From: an uncultured Prevotellaceae bacterium
Lineage (GTDB): Bacteria; Bacteroidota; Bacteroidia; Bacteroidales; Bacteroidaceae
Direction of reading: 5' to 3'
Assembly (NCBI GenBank): GCA_900317305.1
Contig: ONGG01000055.1
Coordinates: 1-38,897, forward strand
Length of the DNA stretch: 38,897 nucleotides
Under the pieces are notes generated by a model, which was given only the letters and a program-made list of their open reading frames with translations, was not told the origin of the DNA and ran no database searches. Below are positions 16,580 to 23,578 of this stretch, piece after piece. The translations under genes and the position numbers were made by a program. Every line of letters starts with the position of its first letter. Within the stretch, counting starts at the first letter, position 1.

Positions 16580-16786
16580 TTATCTGCGCAGGCCAAGGGC
16601 CTTGATAATGGCACGATAGCGCTCGATGTCGCGGTCGTACAGATAGTTCAGAAGGGCACGGCGTTTTCCTACCAACTGGGTCAGCGACCGTGCGGTAGTA
16701 TAATCTTTACGGTTCTTTTTCAAGTGTTCCGTCAAATGGGATATACGGTAGGAGAACAATGCTATCTGGGCTTCTGGTGAGCCATC
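16580..16786 (-). CDS. rpsO: 30S ribosomal protein S15, 5'-truncated next to tRNA-Arg
   Basis: About 68 residues from [20 protein letters not shown] to the terminus IIKALGLRR match ribosomal protein S15, which binds 16S rRNA in the platform of the small subunit. Full S15 has about 89 residues; the first 20 or so (helix 1) are missing. The homology stops where tRNA-Arg ends at 16789. The frame stays open through the tRNA to a TTG at 16811-16813, but those codons are tRNA sequence, and there is no in-frame ATG. No N-terminal piece is found beyond the tRNA in any frame. Either the gene is broken and another copy exists, a non-canonical start makes a short S15, or the junction is an assembly error. 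A terminator follows at 16522-16554. Confidence 0.8.
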   Translation of the reverse strand, partial: DGSPEAQIALFSYRISHLTEHLKKNRKDYTTARSLTQLVGKRRALLNYLYDRDIERYRAIIKALGLRR

Positions 16787-16788
16787 CG

Positions 16789-16862
16789 TGATTCCGTTGG
16801 GGCTCGAACCCAAGACCTACTGCTTAGAAGGCAGTTGCTCTATCCAGCTGAGCTACGGAACC
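16789..16862 (-). tRNA. tRNA-Arg (anticodon TCT)
   Basis: A 74-nt cloverleaf read on the minus strand: acceptor stem GGTTCCG/CGGAATC with one G-T pair, D-arm GCTC...GAGC, anticodon stem ACTGC/GCAGT with loop CTTCTAA (anticodon TCT, reading AGA/AGG), variable loop AGGTC, and T-arm TTGGG/CCCAA with loop TTCGAGC. The discriminator base is A and CCA is not encoded. Its own promoter lies directly upstream. Confidence 0.96.
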
Positions 16863-16875
16863 TCCAAATCGGCTG

Positions 16876-16907
16876 CAAAATTACTGCTTTTTTGGCTGAC
16901 TACCAAA
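16876..16907 (-). promoter_or_regulatory. Promoter of tRNA-Arg
   Basis: On the minus strand TTTG (16904-16907), a 20-bp spacer and TAATTTTG (16876-16883) match the Bacteroidetes promoter, with the -7 box 13 bp before the tRNA 5' end. Confidence 0.75.
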
Positions 16908-17006
16908 TATTTTGCCGTTTATTTTTCGCCATTCAGCCATCCGAAGGTGCCATGCTCTCAAAGTCGGCCTTGTTCTCGCTACAACCTACTCAACACTGGT
17001 AATGTC

Positions 17007-17038
17007 TGAACTCCTGAACTTCTGAACTCCTGAACTCC
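17007..17038. repeat. 8-bp tandem array, 4 units
   Basis: Four adjacent units of TGAACTCC (the second is TGAACTTC) lie about 20 bp beyond the stop codon of the minus-strand gene ending at 17057. Confidence 0.8.
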
Positions 17039-17056
17039 AAGAAGTAGATGAAACTT

Positions 17057-18718
17057 CTATTTGTATTTGGCAATCAGGGCGTCGGCCTGGTCGCTGCCCA
17101 GTTGCTTGGCTTTCTCGAAGGCGGCAAGTCCGTCTTTCTTTTTGCCGAGTTGTATTAGTGCCAGTCCTTTCACCAGGTAGCCCTCGCTGTATTCGGGATC
17201 CAGGGCCACACATTGTTCGGCTGCGGCCAGTGCCTCTTCCTTCTTGTTCACACGCAGCAGCAGCGAACCCTTCTCAGCCCAGAAGAGGGGCTCACGCGGA
17301 GCCATACGGGTGGCCCTGTCAATGTCATCGATTGCCTGCTGGAATTGTCGGGCTTTCACCTCGCACTGCTCACGTTGGTAATAGAAATCCACGCCCAGGC
17401 GTCCCGCCATCAGGGTGTCGTATTGGTTGTAGTCGGCCACGGCCTTGCGGTATTCGCCCTTCATCTCCAGCAGTCCGGCTCGGGCGATGAAGTAGGGGGC
17501 CGCTTCGGCGGTATAGGGTTTGCTGAACAGGTTGATGGCGCTGTCGATCAAGGCCAGGCGTTCCTCCACCGGGGCTTCCATCATCGTCTTGCACTGGGCA
17601 GCCTCATAGAAGAGTTCCGGATTCCTGATGCTGCTTTTGGTCAGGTCGACGAAGATGTCGTGAGCCTGCTGGTATTCTTTTTTCGTGTAGAGAATCTGTG
17701 CCTCGAGGTGCCGGTAGATGGGCAGGGGATTGATGGATGAGGCCAGACGCACCTCTTCCAGCGCCTTGTCGATGCTCCAGTTGGGGTAGGCCACGTCGGG
17801 TTTGTACACCTCTTTTTGATAGATCAGTCGGGCATACGCAAAGTGGGCGTCGTCCTTGGCAGAAGCCTTCTTGATGGCGGTCTCCATGTCACGGCTGGCC
17901 GCGTCGAAGTCATTGCGGTTGCTCTCTGTCTGCGCACGGGTGGAGTAACCCTCGGTCTGTTCGGGATATTTCTCGATAAAGAGGTCGATGGTCTTCGCAT
18001 ACCTCAGCGAGTCCCTGCTCTGACTGGCGAGCATCAGTGCCAATACGGCCTGCTCCTTGTCGTCGGGGATGGCGATGGGGATGCTTGTCCGGCGGAAGGT
18101 GGGGTCGCTGCCCGTCAGTCCCTCGCTCTGCATGTCGGCCACGTAGTTGGCGCTCGTCGAGTGGAGGTCGGTGCTGTATTTCGACGACTGCAGGATGCCC
18201 AGCAACTGTCCGTTGGCGTTCACCACCGCGCAACTCAGGGTGTTCTCAGGGATGTCCATGGCGAAGATATAGTAGGCGTATTTCTCCATGAAATGCTCCA
18301 CTTTCGTCAGTTTGCTCTCCTTGATCTCGGCTTTTTTCAGACCGTAGCCCACCAGATAGATGGGTGCGCCTACGGCCTCGGCTGTCGTCGAGATGTTGAT
18401 GCCCGTGGTCTTCCCCTTCACGCGGAATTTCACCACGTCGTAAATCTCGCTGGCTCCGATGATGCTCTCTACTTCCATGCGCTTGCCACTGGCGTCTACC
18501 ACCACGGCGGTCGAGGCCCCTTCGAACGACGACCAGTCGCTCATGGCCGTTCCGTTGTTGTCGAGGAACACGCCGTGACTCGACGAGAGTATCGAACCGT
18601 CGGCCTTGAAGGTGGTCAGGGTGAACACCGACTTCGAGGCGTTCTTCACTCCACTGGGCTGGCCGTAGACTTGGGCCAGACTCATCAGAATACACAAAAT
18701 GGTAAATATCCTTTTCAT
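17057..18718 (-). CDS. Periplasmic protease-like protein lacking the catalytic triad, with TPR repeats
   Basis: A 553-residue exported protein with a signal peptide (about 1-20, ending VYGQ). Residues about 28-175 resemble the trypsin/HtrA fold: GVFLDNNGTAMSDWSSFEGA aligns with the family's histidine region, YDVVKFRV with its aspartate region and AVVNANGQLLGIL with its serine region. The active site is not intact: the histidine position is Ser63, the serine position is Leu161, and only Asp94 remains. From about 215 the protein is helical with TPR-like repeats, clearest in the C-terminal 130 residues. This suggests a scaffold rather than an enzyme; the partner is unknown. It follows recN after 109 bp, a gap with no clear promoter. 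Confidence 0.82.
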   Translation of the reverse strand: MKRIFTILCILMSLAQVYGQPSGVKNASKSVFTLTTFKADGSILSSSHGVFLDNNGTAMSDWSSFEGASTAVVVDASGKRMEVESIIGASEIYDVVKFRVKGKTTGINISTTAEAVGAPIYLVGYGLKKAEIKESKLTKVEHFMEKYAYYIFAMDIPENTLSCAVVNANGQLLGILQSSKYSTDLHSTSANYVADMQSEGLTGSDPTFRRTSIPIAIPDDKEQAVLALMLASQSRDSLRYAKTIDLFIEKYPEQTEGYSTRAQTESNRNDFDAASRDMETAIKKASAKDDAHFAYARLIYQKEVYKPDVAYPNWSIDKALEEVRLASSINPLPIYRHLEAQILYTKKEYQQAHDIFVDLTKSSIRNPELFYEAAQCKTMMEAPVEERLALIDSAINLFSKPYTAEAAPYFIARAGLLEMKGEYRKAVADYNQYDTLMAGRLGVDFYYQREQCEVKARQFQQAIDDIDRATRMAPREPLFWAEKGSLLLRVNKKEEALAAAEQCVALDPEYSEGYLVKGLALIQLGKKKDGLAAFEKAKQLGSDQADALIAKYK

Positions 18719-18827
18719 TCTATTTCTAGTTTTCTACATTTCTCAATTTCTTGAAGAAAATACAATTTCCAGATTTTTTATCTTTCTCTTTCTGGAAAAA
18801 AAACTTCGCTGTTTCTGAATATAATCG

Positions 18828-20486
18828 TCAACTGTTCTTGAGCAGTTCTTGGGCGTTCTTGATAGCGGCGTCGCTCACGTCGCTGCCACTGAGCATTTGG
18901 GCAATCTCGCCTACGCGCTCGGTTGCCGTGAGTTGCCGCATGTGGCTGGCGGTTCCCTCGTCGCCTTCTTCCTTGTACACCTTATAGTGATGGGCACCCA
19001 TGGCGGCTATCTGGGGCAGGTGGGTGATGCTGATCACCTGGCGCTCGTGTTCGCCCATCTCGCGCATGATCTTGGCCATCATCTCGGCCACCTTGCCACT
19101 CACGCCGGTGTCTATCTCGTCGAAGATGATGGTGGGTAGTTTCACCGCACCGCTGATCATCGCTTTCAGCGAGAGCATCACGCGGGCAATCTCGCCGCCC
19201 GACGCCACCTGCGACACGGGTTGCAGCGGAGTGCTGGAGTTGGCGGTGAAGAGGAACGACACCTTGTCGGCACCGTCGGCGCTCAGGGGCTTTGCCGTGA
19301 GTTGCACCTCAAACCTCACCTTGGGGATGCCCAGGGGCACCAGACGCTGGCGCATCTCCTCCTCCACCTTCCTGGCGGCCTTCTCGCGGGTGGCGGTCAG
19401 CGCCTTGGCCAGTGCGGTGCACTCGTTCTCGGTTTCCTTGAGCCGCGTCTCCAGTTCGTGCAGGTGCTCATCGCCTCCGTCTATTTGGTTCAACTGTTGC
19501 TCGAAGTCCTCTCGCAGGGCAATCAGTTGGCTTACGTTCTCCACATGGAATTTCTGCTCCAGTCGGTAGATGAGGTCAATCCGCTCGCTTACGGTCTCCA
19601 GGCGAGAGGGGTCGAAGTCCACGCGCTCGGCATGCTGTGCCACCTCGTCGGCGATGTCTTTCAGTTCGATGAAGCTGCTCTCCATCCGTTGTGCGGCATC
19701 GGCGATGGCGGGGTATACTTTCGTCACGCTGTCCACACTGTGCAAGGCTGTCTTCAGCCGTTCGATGATGCCGCCGTCGCCGGTCATGATGTCGTCGGCT
19801 TCGAAGAGGGCGCTCTTGATCTCCTCGGCATGAGAGAGGATGCTGAATTCTTGCTCCAGCTCTTCTTGCTCGCCCTCGGCAAGTCGGGCCTCCTCCAGCT
19901 CATGGTGCTGGAATCGGATGAAGTCCTCGTTCTCACGGTGCTGCCTCAGGGCCTCACGGGCTTTCTCCAACTCGATGCCGAGTTCCTTGTAGCGCCCGTA
20001 GGCTTCCCTGTAGCGCTCCATTTCTCCTTCGTCGCCCGCAATGATGTCAACCACGCTCAGTTGGAAGTCCTCCTTGTTGAGCAGCAGGTTCTGGTGCTGG
20101 CTGTGGATGTCCACCAACTGGCTGCCCAACTCCTTCAGTGTGGCAAGGGCCACGGGGGTGTCGTTCACGAAGGCGCGGCTCTTGCCGTTGCTGCCCAGTT
20201 CGCGGCGCAGGATGGTGTCGGTGGGGTCGTAGTCCAGGTCTTTCTCCTCGAAGAAGGAGGCCATGCCGTAACGGCTCAGGTCGAAGTGGCCCTCTATCAC
20301 GCAGCGGTCGCGGCCGCTCTTGATGGCTTTGCTGTCGGCGCGCTGACCCAGGAGCAGGCCGAGGGCACCTAGGATGATGCTCTTGCCGGCACCCGTCTCA
20401 CCGGTGATGACGGAGAAACCGCCCTCGAAGGTGATGTCAAGGTGGTCGATGAGCGTGAAATTCTTGATGTGCAGTTGCTTGAGCAT
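18828..20486 (-). CDS. recN: DNA repair protein RecN
   Basis: An SMC-like ATPase that acts at double-strand breaks in recombinational repair. The 552-residue protein has Walker A GETGAGKS at residues 29-36, a long coiled-coil middle (about 150-370, rich in E/K/R/L), the ABC signature ASGGEIARVMLSLK and Walker B TIIFDEIDTGVSG near the C-terminus. It lies only 6 bp after the porD-like gene, so the two are cotranscribed. Confidence 0.97.
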   Translation of the reverse strand: MLKQLHIKNFTLIDHLDITFEGGFSVITGETGAGKSIILGALGLLLGQRADSKAIKSGRDRCVIEGHFDLSRYGMASFFEEKDLDYDPTDTILRRELGSNGKSRAFVNDTPVALATLKELGSQLVDIHSQHQNLLLNKEDFQLSVVDIIAGDEGEMERYREAYGRYKELGIELEKAREALRQHRENEDFIRFQHHELEEARLAEGEQEELEQEFSILSHAEEIKSALFEADDIMTGDGGIIERLKTALHSVDSVTKVYPAIADAAQRMESSFIELKDIADEVAQHAERVDFDPSRLETVSERIDLIYRLEQKFHVENVSQLIALREDFEQQLNQIDGGDEHLHELETRLKETENECTALAKALTATREKAARKVEEEMRQRLVPLGIPKVRFEVQLTAKPLSADGADKVSFLFTANSSTPLQPVSQVASGGEIARVMLSLKAMISGAVKLPTIIFDEIDTGVSGKVAEMMAKIMREMGEHERQVISITHLPQIAAMGAHHYKVYKEEGDEGTASHMRQLTATERVGEIAQMLSGSDVSDAAIKNAQELLKNS

Positions 20487-20492
20487 GACGCT

Positions 20493-21440
20493 TTATTGTT
20501 TGATTTTTTCCCAAGTGTTGTTCTGTGATGCGTTGATGCCGAACAACAGGTCATACACGGCTTCTTTCTCTTTCTGGTTGCCCTTGCCCTTGTAGATGTT
20601 GGCCAACTCGTCTTTCTTGTAGTCGGTCCATATCTGTGGCAACATGCTCAGGGGCTTGTCCTCGTGGCATTTCTTCAGGTGTGCAAGCAGGGCATCGGTC
20701 ACGTTGGTGCGGCCGCGCTCCACGTTGGTCGACATCTCGTCGAGTCCCTTCCGGTAGTAGTCGTATTGCAGTTGGCGGAAGGGTTGCATACCACTGTCCA
20801 GATAGTCGTTGATGATGGCGAAGCGGTTGCGGTCGTTGTCAAAAGATTTCCACCCTGGGAAATTCAGGTTCTGGGCATTGTTCACCAGGTTCATGCAGCG
20901 CTGCAGCACATCCTCGCCGCCCATCGGCGAGAAGGTGTCGAGGTCGAGTCCGATGATCAGGTAGGCATAGTAGGCGATGAGGGCCACCAGTTGGTTGTCG
21001 ATGTTATCCTCGTTGAACTCCAGTTGGTCGAACTGTGCGAACTCAAAACTGAAGTCGTTGTCGCGGTTGTTGTAGATGGTGGTGGTGTAGGCCGAGTTCC
21101 ACACGGGGCGGTTGGCCTGTATCAGCGCGTTGCAGGTGAAGAGGTTCGACGAGTTGTCGTATTTAGTCACCGTGATGTTGAAGTTGCACACGATGCGCTC
21201 GTTCACCTGGAACTGCAGGCTTGTCCACTGCTTGTCGTTGATGAACTGGGTGAGGGTCTGCTCAAGGCTCTCAAACACGCTGGCGTCGGTGCCTTGTATC
21301 TGGTTATGGTTGATGGTCACCTTGGCTTGCAGTTCCTGCCCTCGTGCTCCCATGGCGATGCCCAGAAGCACCCACACGACAACCATCGCCCTGATGGCCG
21401 GCGGTGGCATTTTTCTGAACATTCTGTATGGCTGTGTCAT
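20493..21440 (-). CDS. porD: DUF4835 / PorD-like type IX secretion protein
   Basis: A 315-residue exported protein. The signal peptide lies at about residues 11-35, with cleavage near ARGQ, so the true start could be Met7 or Met11 (21422 or 21410) rather than 21440. The start of the mature part, QELQAKVTINHNQIQGTD, and the segments NFNITVTKYDN, NRPVWNSAYTTT and YYAYLIIGLDLDTFSPMGG are typical of DUF4835, which is named PorD in the type IX secretion system of Porphyromonas. recN follows after 6 bp. The symbol rests on family knowledge recalled without a search. Confidence 0.85.
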   Translation of the reverse strand: MTQPYRMFRKMPPPAIRAMVVVWVLLGIAMGARGQELQAKVTINHNQIQGTDASVFESLEQTLTQFINDKQWTSLQFQVNERIVCNFNITVTKYDNSSNLFTCNALIQANRPVWNSAYTTTIYNNRDNDFSFEFAQFDQLEFNEDNIDNQLVALIAYYAYLIIGLDLDTFSPMGGEDVLQRCMNLVNNAQNLNFPGWKSFDNDRNRFAIINDYLDSGMQPFRQLQYDYYRKGLDEMSTNVERGRTNVTDALLAHLKKCHEDKPLSMLPQIWTDYKKDELANIYKGKGNQKEKEAVYDLLFGINASQNNTWEKIKQ

Positions 21441-21507
21441 GCTTGTTCTGCGTTTGATGAGTGCGGCAAGGCCCCGTTGTGCCCTGCCTGCCTTTCCATA
21501 TAGACGG

Positions 21508-21515
21508 CAAAAGTA
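21508..21515 (-). promoter_or_regulatory. Promoter -7 box of porD-recN
   Basis: TACTTTTG on the minus strand matches TAnnTTTG, about 70 bp before the first ATG of the DUF4835 gene. No -33 box is clear at standard spacing. Confidence 0.5.
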
Positions 21516-21583
21516 AGCAAAATAGTATCAAAAATCCCACATTTCAGAATAATTAACTAAACACCAGCCCTCGGTTGTGACTG

Positions 21584-21655
21584 CTTTTTTTGATATAACC
21601 CAGATAAGAGCGCTATGTGGGCGCTGTTCCTCATTTCTATGGGTTAAAAAATCAA
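21584..21655. repeat. Nested inverted repeat upstream of the polysaccharide locus
   Basis: An outer inverted repeat has TAACCCA (21596-21602) facing TGGGTTA (21640-21646), extended by T-rich/TTGAT on the left and A-rich/ATCAA on the right. Inside it lies a second repeat, AGCGC (21609-21613) facing GCGCT (21621-21625). It sits between two divergent promoters and could be an operator, a transcript structure or a bidirectional terminator. Confidence 0.45.
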
Positions 21656-21684
21656 AATAGTATCATAGAAAGGTAAAAAAGTAT

Positions 21685-21715
21685 TATGGTTTCTCATAAA
21701 TTACTCGTATTTTTG
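21685..21715 (+). promoter_or_regulatory. Promoter of the three-domain secreted protein gene
   Basis: TATTTTTG (21708-21715) matches TAnnTTTG and lies 38 bp before the ATG. A TATG at 21685-21688, 19 bp upstream, is an imperfect -33 box. Confidence 0.5.
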
Positions 21716-21753
21716 TACCCACTAAATAATATGTCTAATCTAATAACTGATTT

Positions 21754-23421
21754 ATGAAGAAAATTTTTACTTTTATTGCAACTGCTCTCGTGGCTTTGGG
21801 CGTCAATGCACAGACCACCGAGAAGGCACTTTTCTCAAATGATGGTGCTTATGGCAATGGTGCCGAAATCTCGACAGCCGCTTGTAAGGCTGTGCTTGGC
21901 AACGACCGCACCTCCAAGAACTACGACATCAAGCTCTCTTCTTGCAAGGCCTATTGCGCCGACCTCTTCGGCCAGACCGTGATGGTGAAGAATGAGGACA
22001 CGGGCGAGATGGAAGAGAAGACCCGCGTGGTGTATGTGGTGGGCAACCAGAACCCGAAGGATGGCGACCTTGATGGCGACACCAGCACCGGCTCGGGCTA
22101 CAAGCCTGCTAATGCCAACCTGCCCAAATCGGGTACTTACTACATGATCACCCCGAAGTTCGACGGACATCTCGTTGCCTTCATCGTGCTCAACTCGGGC
22201 AAGAACTTCTATGTGTGCAAGGGCTCCACTGGCGAGAACCTGCCACTCAGCGCCATTACTGTGAAGGCCGATGGCGAAGAGCCCACAGAGGTTACTCTTA
22301 ACGAAGACTTCACCTCGAGCGAGAAGGTGACCGGCACTGTGGAGTTCGACGTCACTGGCGGCGAGACCTACTATGTGTTCTGCACCGGCTCGAAGCTCAG
22401 CTTCGGTGGATATGCCTACACCTATGAGGGTGAGGCTCCCGCACTCAACGAGGTTACCCTTTGGGAAGGCACTGCAATCGTCAACGGTTGGGCCGACCAG
22501 CCTGGATTCCTCAATGATGGTGGTCAGGAACTGAAGGATGTTGGCGTCACCGCTGGCGACATCATCCGCTTCTACATGACTGCTCCCGACAACAATTGGG
22601 AGGTAGAGCTCATGGATGGCCACTGGGGTGGCATGTATGTGCGCTGGGCTGAATACGACCATGGTGGCACCGAGAGCGATGGAACCACTCCAAGAGCTTA
22701 TACCATCGTCGACCTGACCAATAAGGGCTATGCCGACTATGTGCTCACCGAGGCCGACATTGTCAAGGCCACTACCCAGCAGAACTGGGGCAATGTGTTC
22801 CTGCTCAATGGTGATGGCAACCTCACCGTTACCCGCCTGTCGCTTCTCACCGAGAGAGAGATTCCTGCCGGTCCTGGTGGTGAGGATGGCGAGCATGTAA
22901 GTCTCATCGACCAGTTCGTAAGCAACTGGAATGGCGAGGAGACCAACACCCACAATGCCGACGGCACCGTGACCTACAACGGCAAACAGTGGGGCGGACT
23001 CTCTGCATGGCTCTGCGATGCTGATGGCAATCCTTCCGACTGGTCGGCCTACACCAAGCTCGTGTTCGAGTTTGCTGAGCCTACACCTGCCGCTTGCCAG
23101 GGCTTCGTACAGTGCGTTGGCGAGAGTGAGGACGTGAACTACACTTGGTGGGGCAATGCCGGCATCGAGAAACTGGAGTGCCCATTCGAGGGTAAGGACG
23201 TGACCAAGGTGAAGCAGGCTTGCCTCCAGGCTGCCGATAATGCTACCTATCATATCAGCGCCATCTACCTGGTGATGAGCGCCGATGGCATCGAGGAAAA
23301 AGTGATGGTTCCTGCCAGCATCATCAACAATGGTGCTGTCTACAACCTCGCAGGTCAGAAGGTGGATGCCAGCTACAAGGGCATCGTCATCCAGAACGGC
23401 CGCAAGTTCATCCAGAAGTAA
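21754..23421 (+). CDS. Secreted three-domain protein with a C-terminal sorting-like tail, function unknown
   Basis: A 555-residue protein with a signal peptide (1-20, ending NAQ). Three regions can be seen: about 25-225, a beta-rich domain common in Bacteroidetes secreted proteins; about 230-368, a beta-sandwich-like region rich in Trp and Gly (WEGTAIVNGW, NNWEVELMDGHWGGMYVRW); a PAGPGGEDGE linker; and about 383-510, a second Trp-rich region (WGGLSAWLCD, YTWWGNAGIEKLEC). The tail (about 525-555) ends VYNLAGQKV...KGIVIQNGRKFIQK, a C-terminal motif of many Prevotella secreted proteins that resembles type IX sorting tails. No glycosidase catalytic motif is seen. Placement before SusC suggests a surface or released glycan-binding protein; this is inference. 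Its own promoter and terminator make it a separate transcription unit. Confidence 0.85.
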   Translation: MKKIFTFIATALVALGVNAQTTEKALFSNDGAYGNGAEISTAACKAVLGNDRTSKNYDIKLSSCKAYCADLFGQTVMVKNEDTGEMEEKTRVVYVVGNQNPKDGDLDGDTSTGSGYKPANANLPKSGTYYMITPKFDGHLVAFIVLNSGKNFYVCKGSTGENLPLSAITVKADGEEPTEVTLNEDFTSSEKVTGTVEFDVTGGETYYVFCTGSKLSFGGYAYTYEGEAPALNEVTLWEGTAIVNGWADQPGFLNDGGQELKDVGVTAGDIIRFYMTAPDNNWEVELMDGHWGGMYVRWAEYDHGGTESDGTTPRAYTIVDLTNKGYADYVLTEADIVKATTQQNWGNVFLLNGDGNLTVTRLSLLTEREIPAGPGGEDGEHVSLIDQFVSNWNGEETNTHNADGTVTYNGKQWGGLSAWLCDADGNPSDWSAYTKLVFEFAEPTPAACQGFVQCVGESEDVNYTWWGNAGIEKLECPFEGKDVTKVKQACLQAADNATYHISAIYLVMSADGIEEKVMVPASIINNGAVYNLAGQKVDASYKGIVIQNGRKFIQK

Positions 23422-23440
23422 ACCATTATTGCATATTCAA

Positions 23441-23475
23441 AGAAGAGGGTGGCTGCCTACCACCCTCTTTTTTCT
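23441..23475 (+). terminator. Terminator after the three-domain protein gene
   Basis: AAGAGGGTGG (23443-23452) pairs with CCACCCTCTT (23460-23469), with a 7-nt loop, followed by TTTTCT. It lies 22 bp past the stop codon and 100 bp before susC. The 103 bp from here to susC show no clear TAnnTTTG promoter. Confidence 0.88.
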
Positions 23476-23578
23476 AAACAAAACCAAGCGTCGCCAGCCT
23501 CAGGGGAGGCCGATGCAAGCATACCATGCCAAAACACAGTGCGATTTTTCCGAATCAACCTAAAAACTTATTAATAAC

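Larger units (their letters stand above)
16780..16943. repeat. 9-bp direct repeat flanking the tRNA-Arg cassette
   Basis: AGCCATCCG occurs at 16780-16788, touching the tRNA 3' end and the rpsO break, and again at 16935-16943 just beyond the tRNA promoter. The 146 bp between hold the complete tRNA gene and its promoter. It could be a duplication or recombination scar, or chance. Confidence 0.45.
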
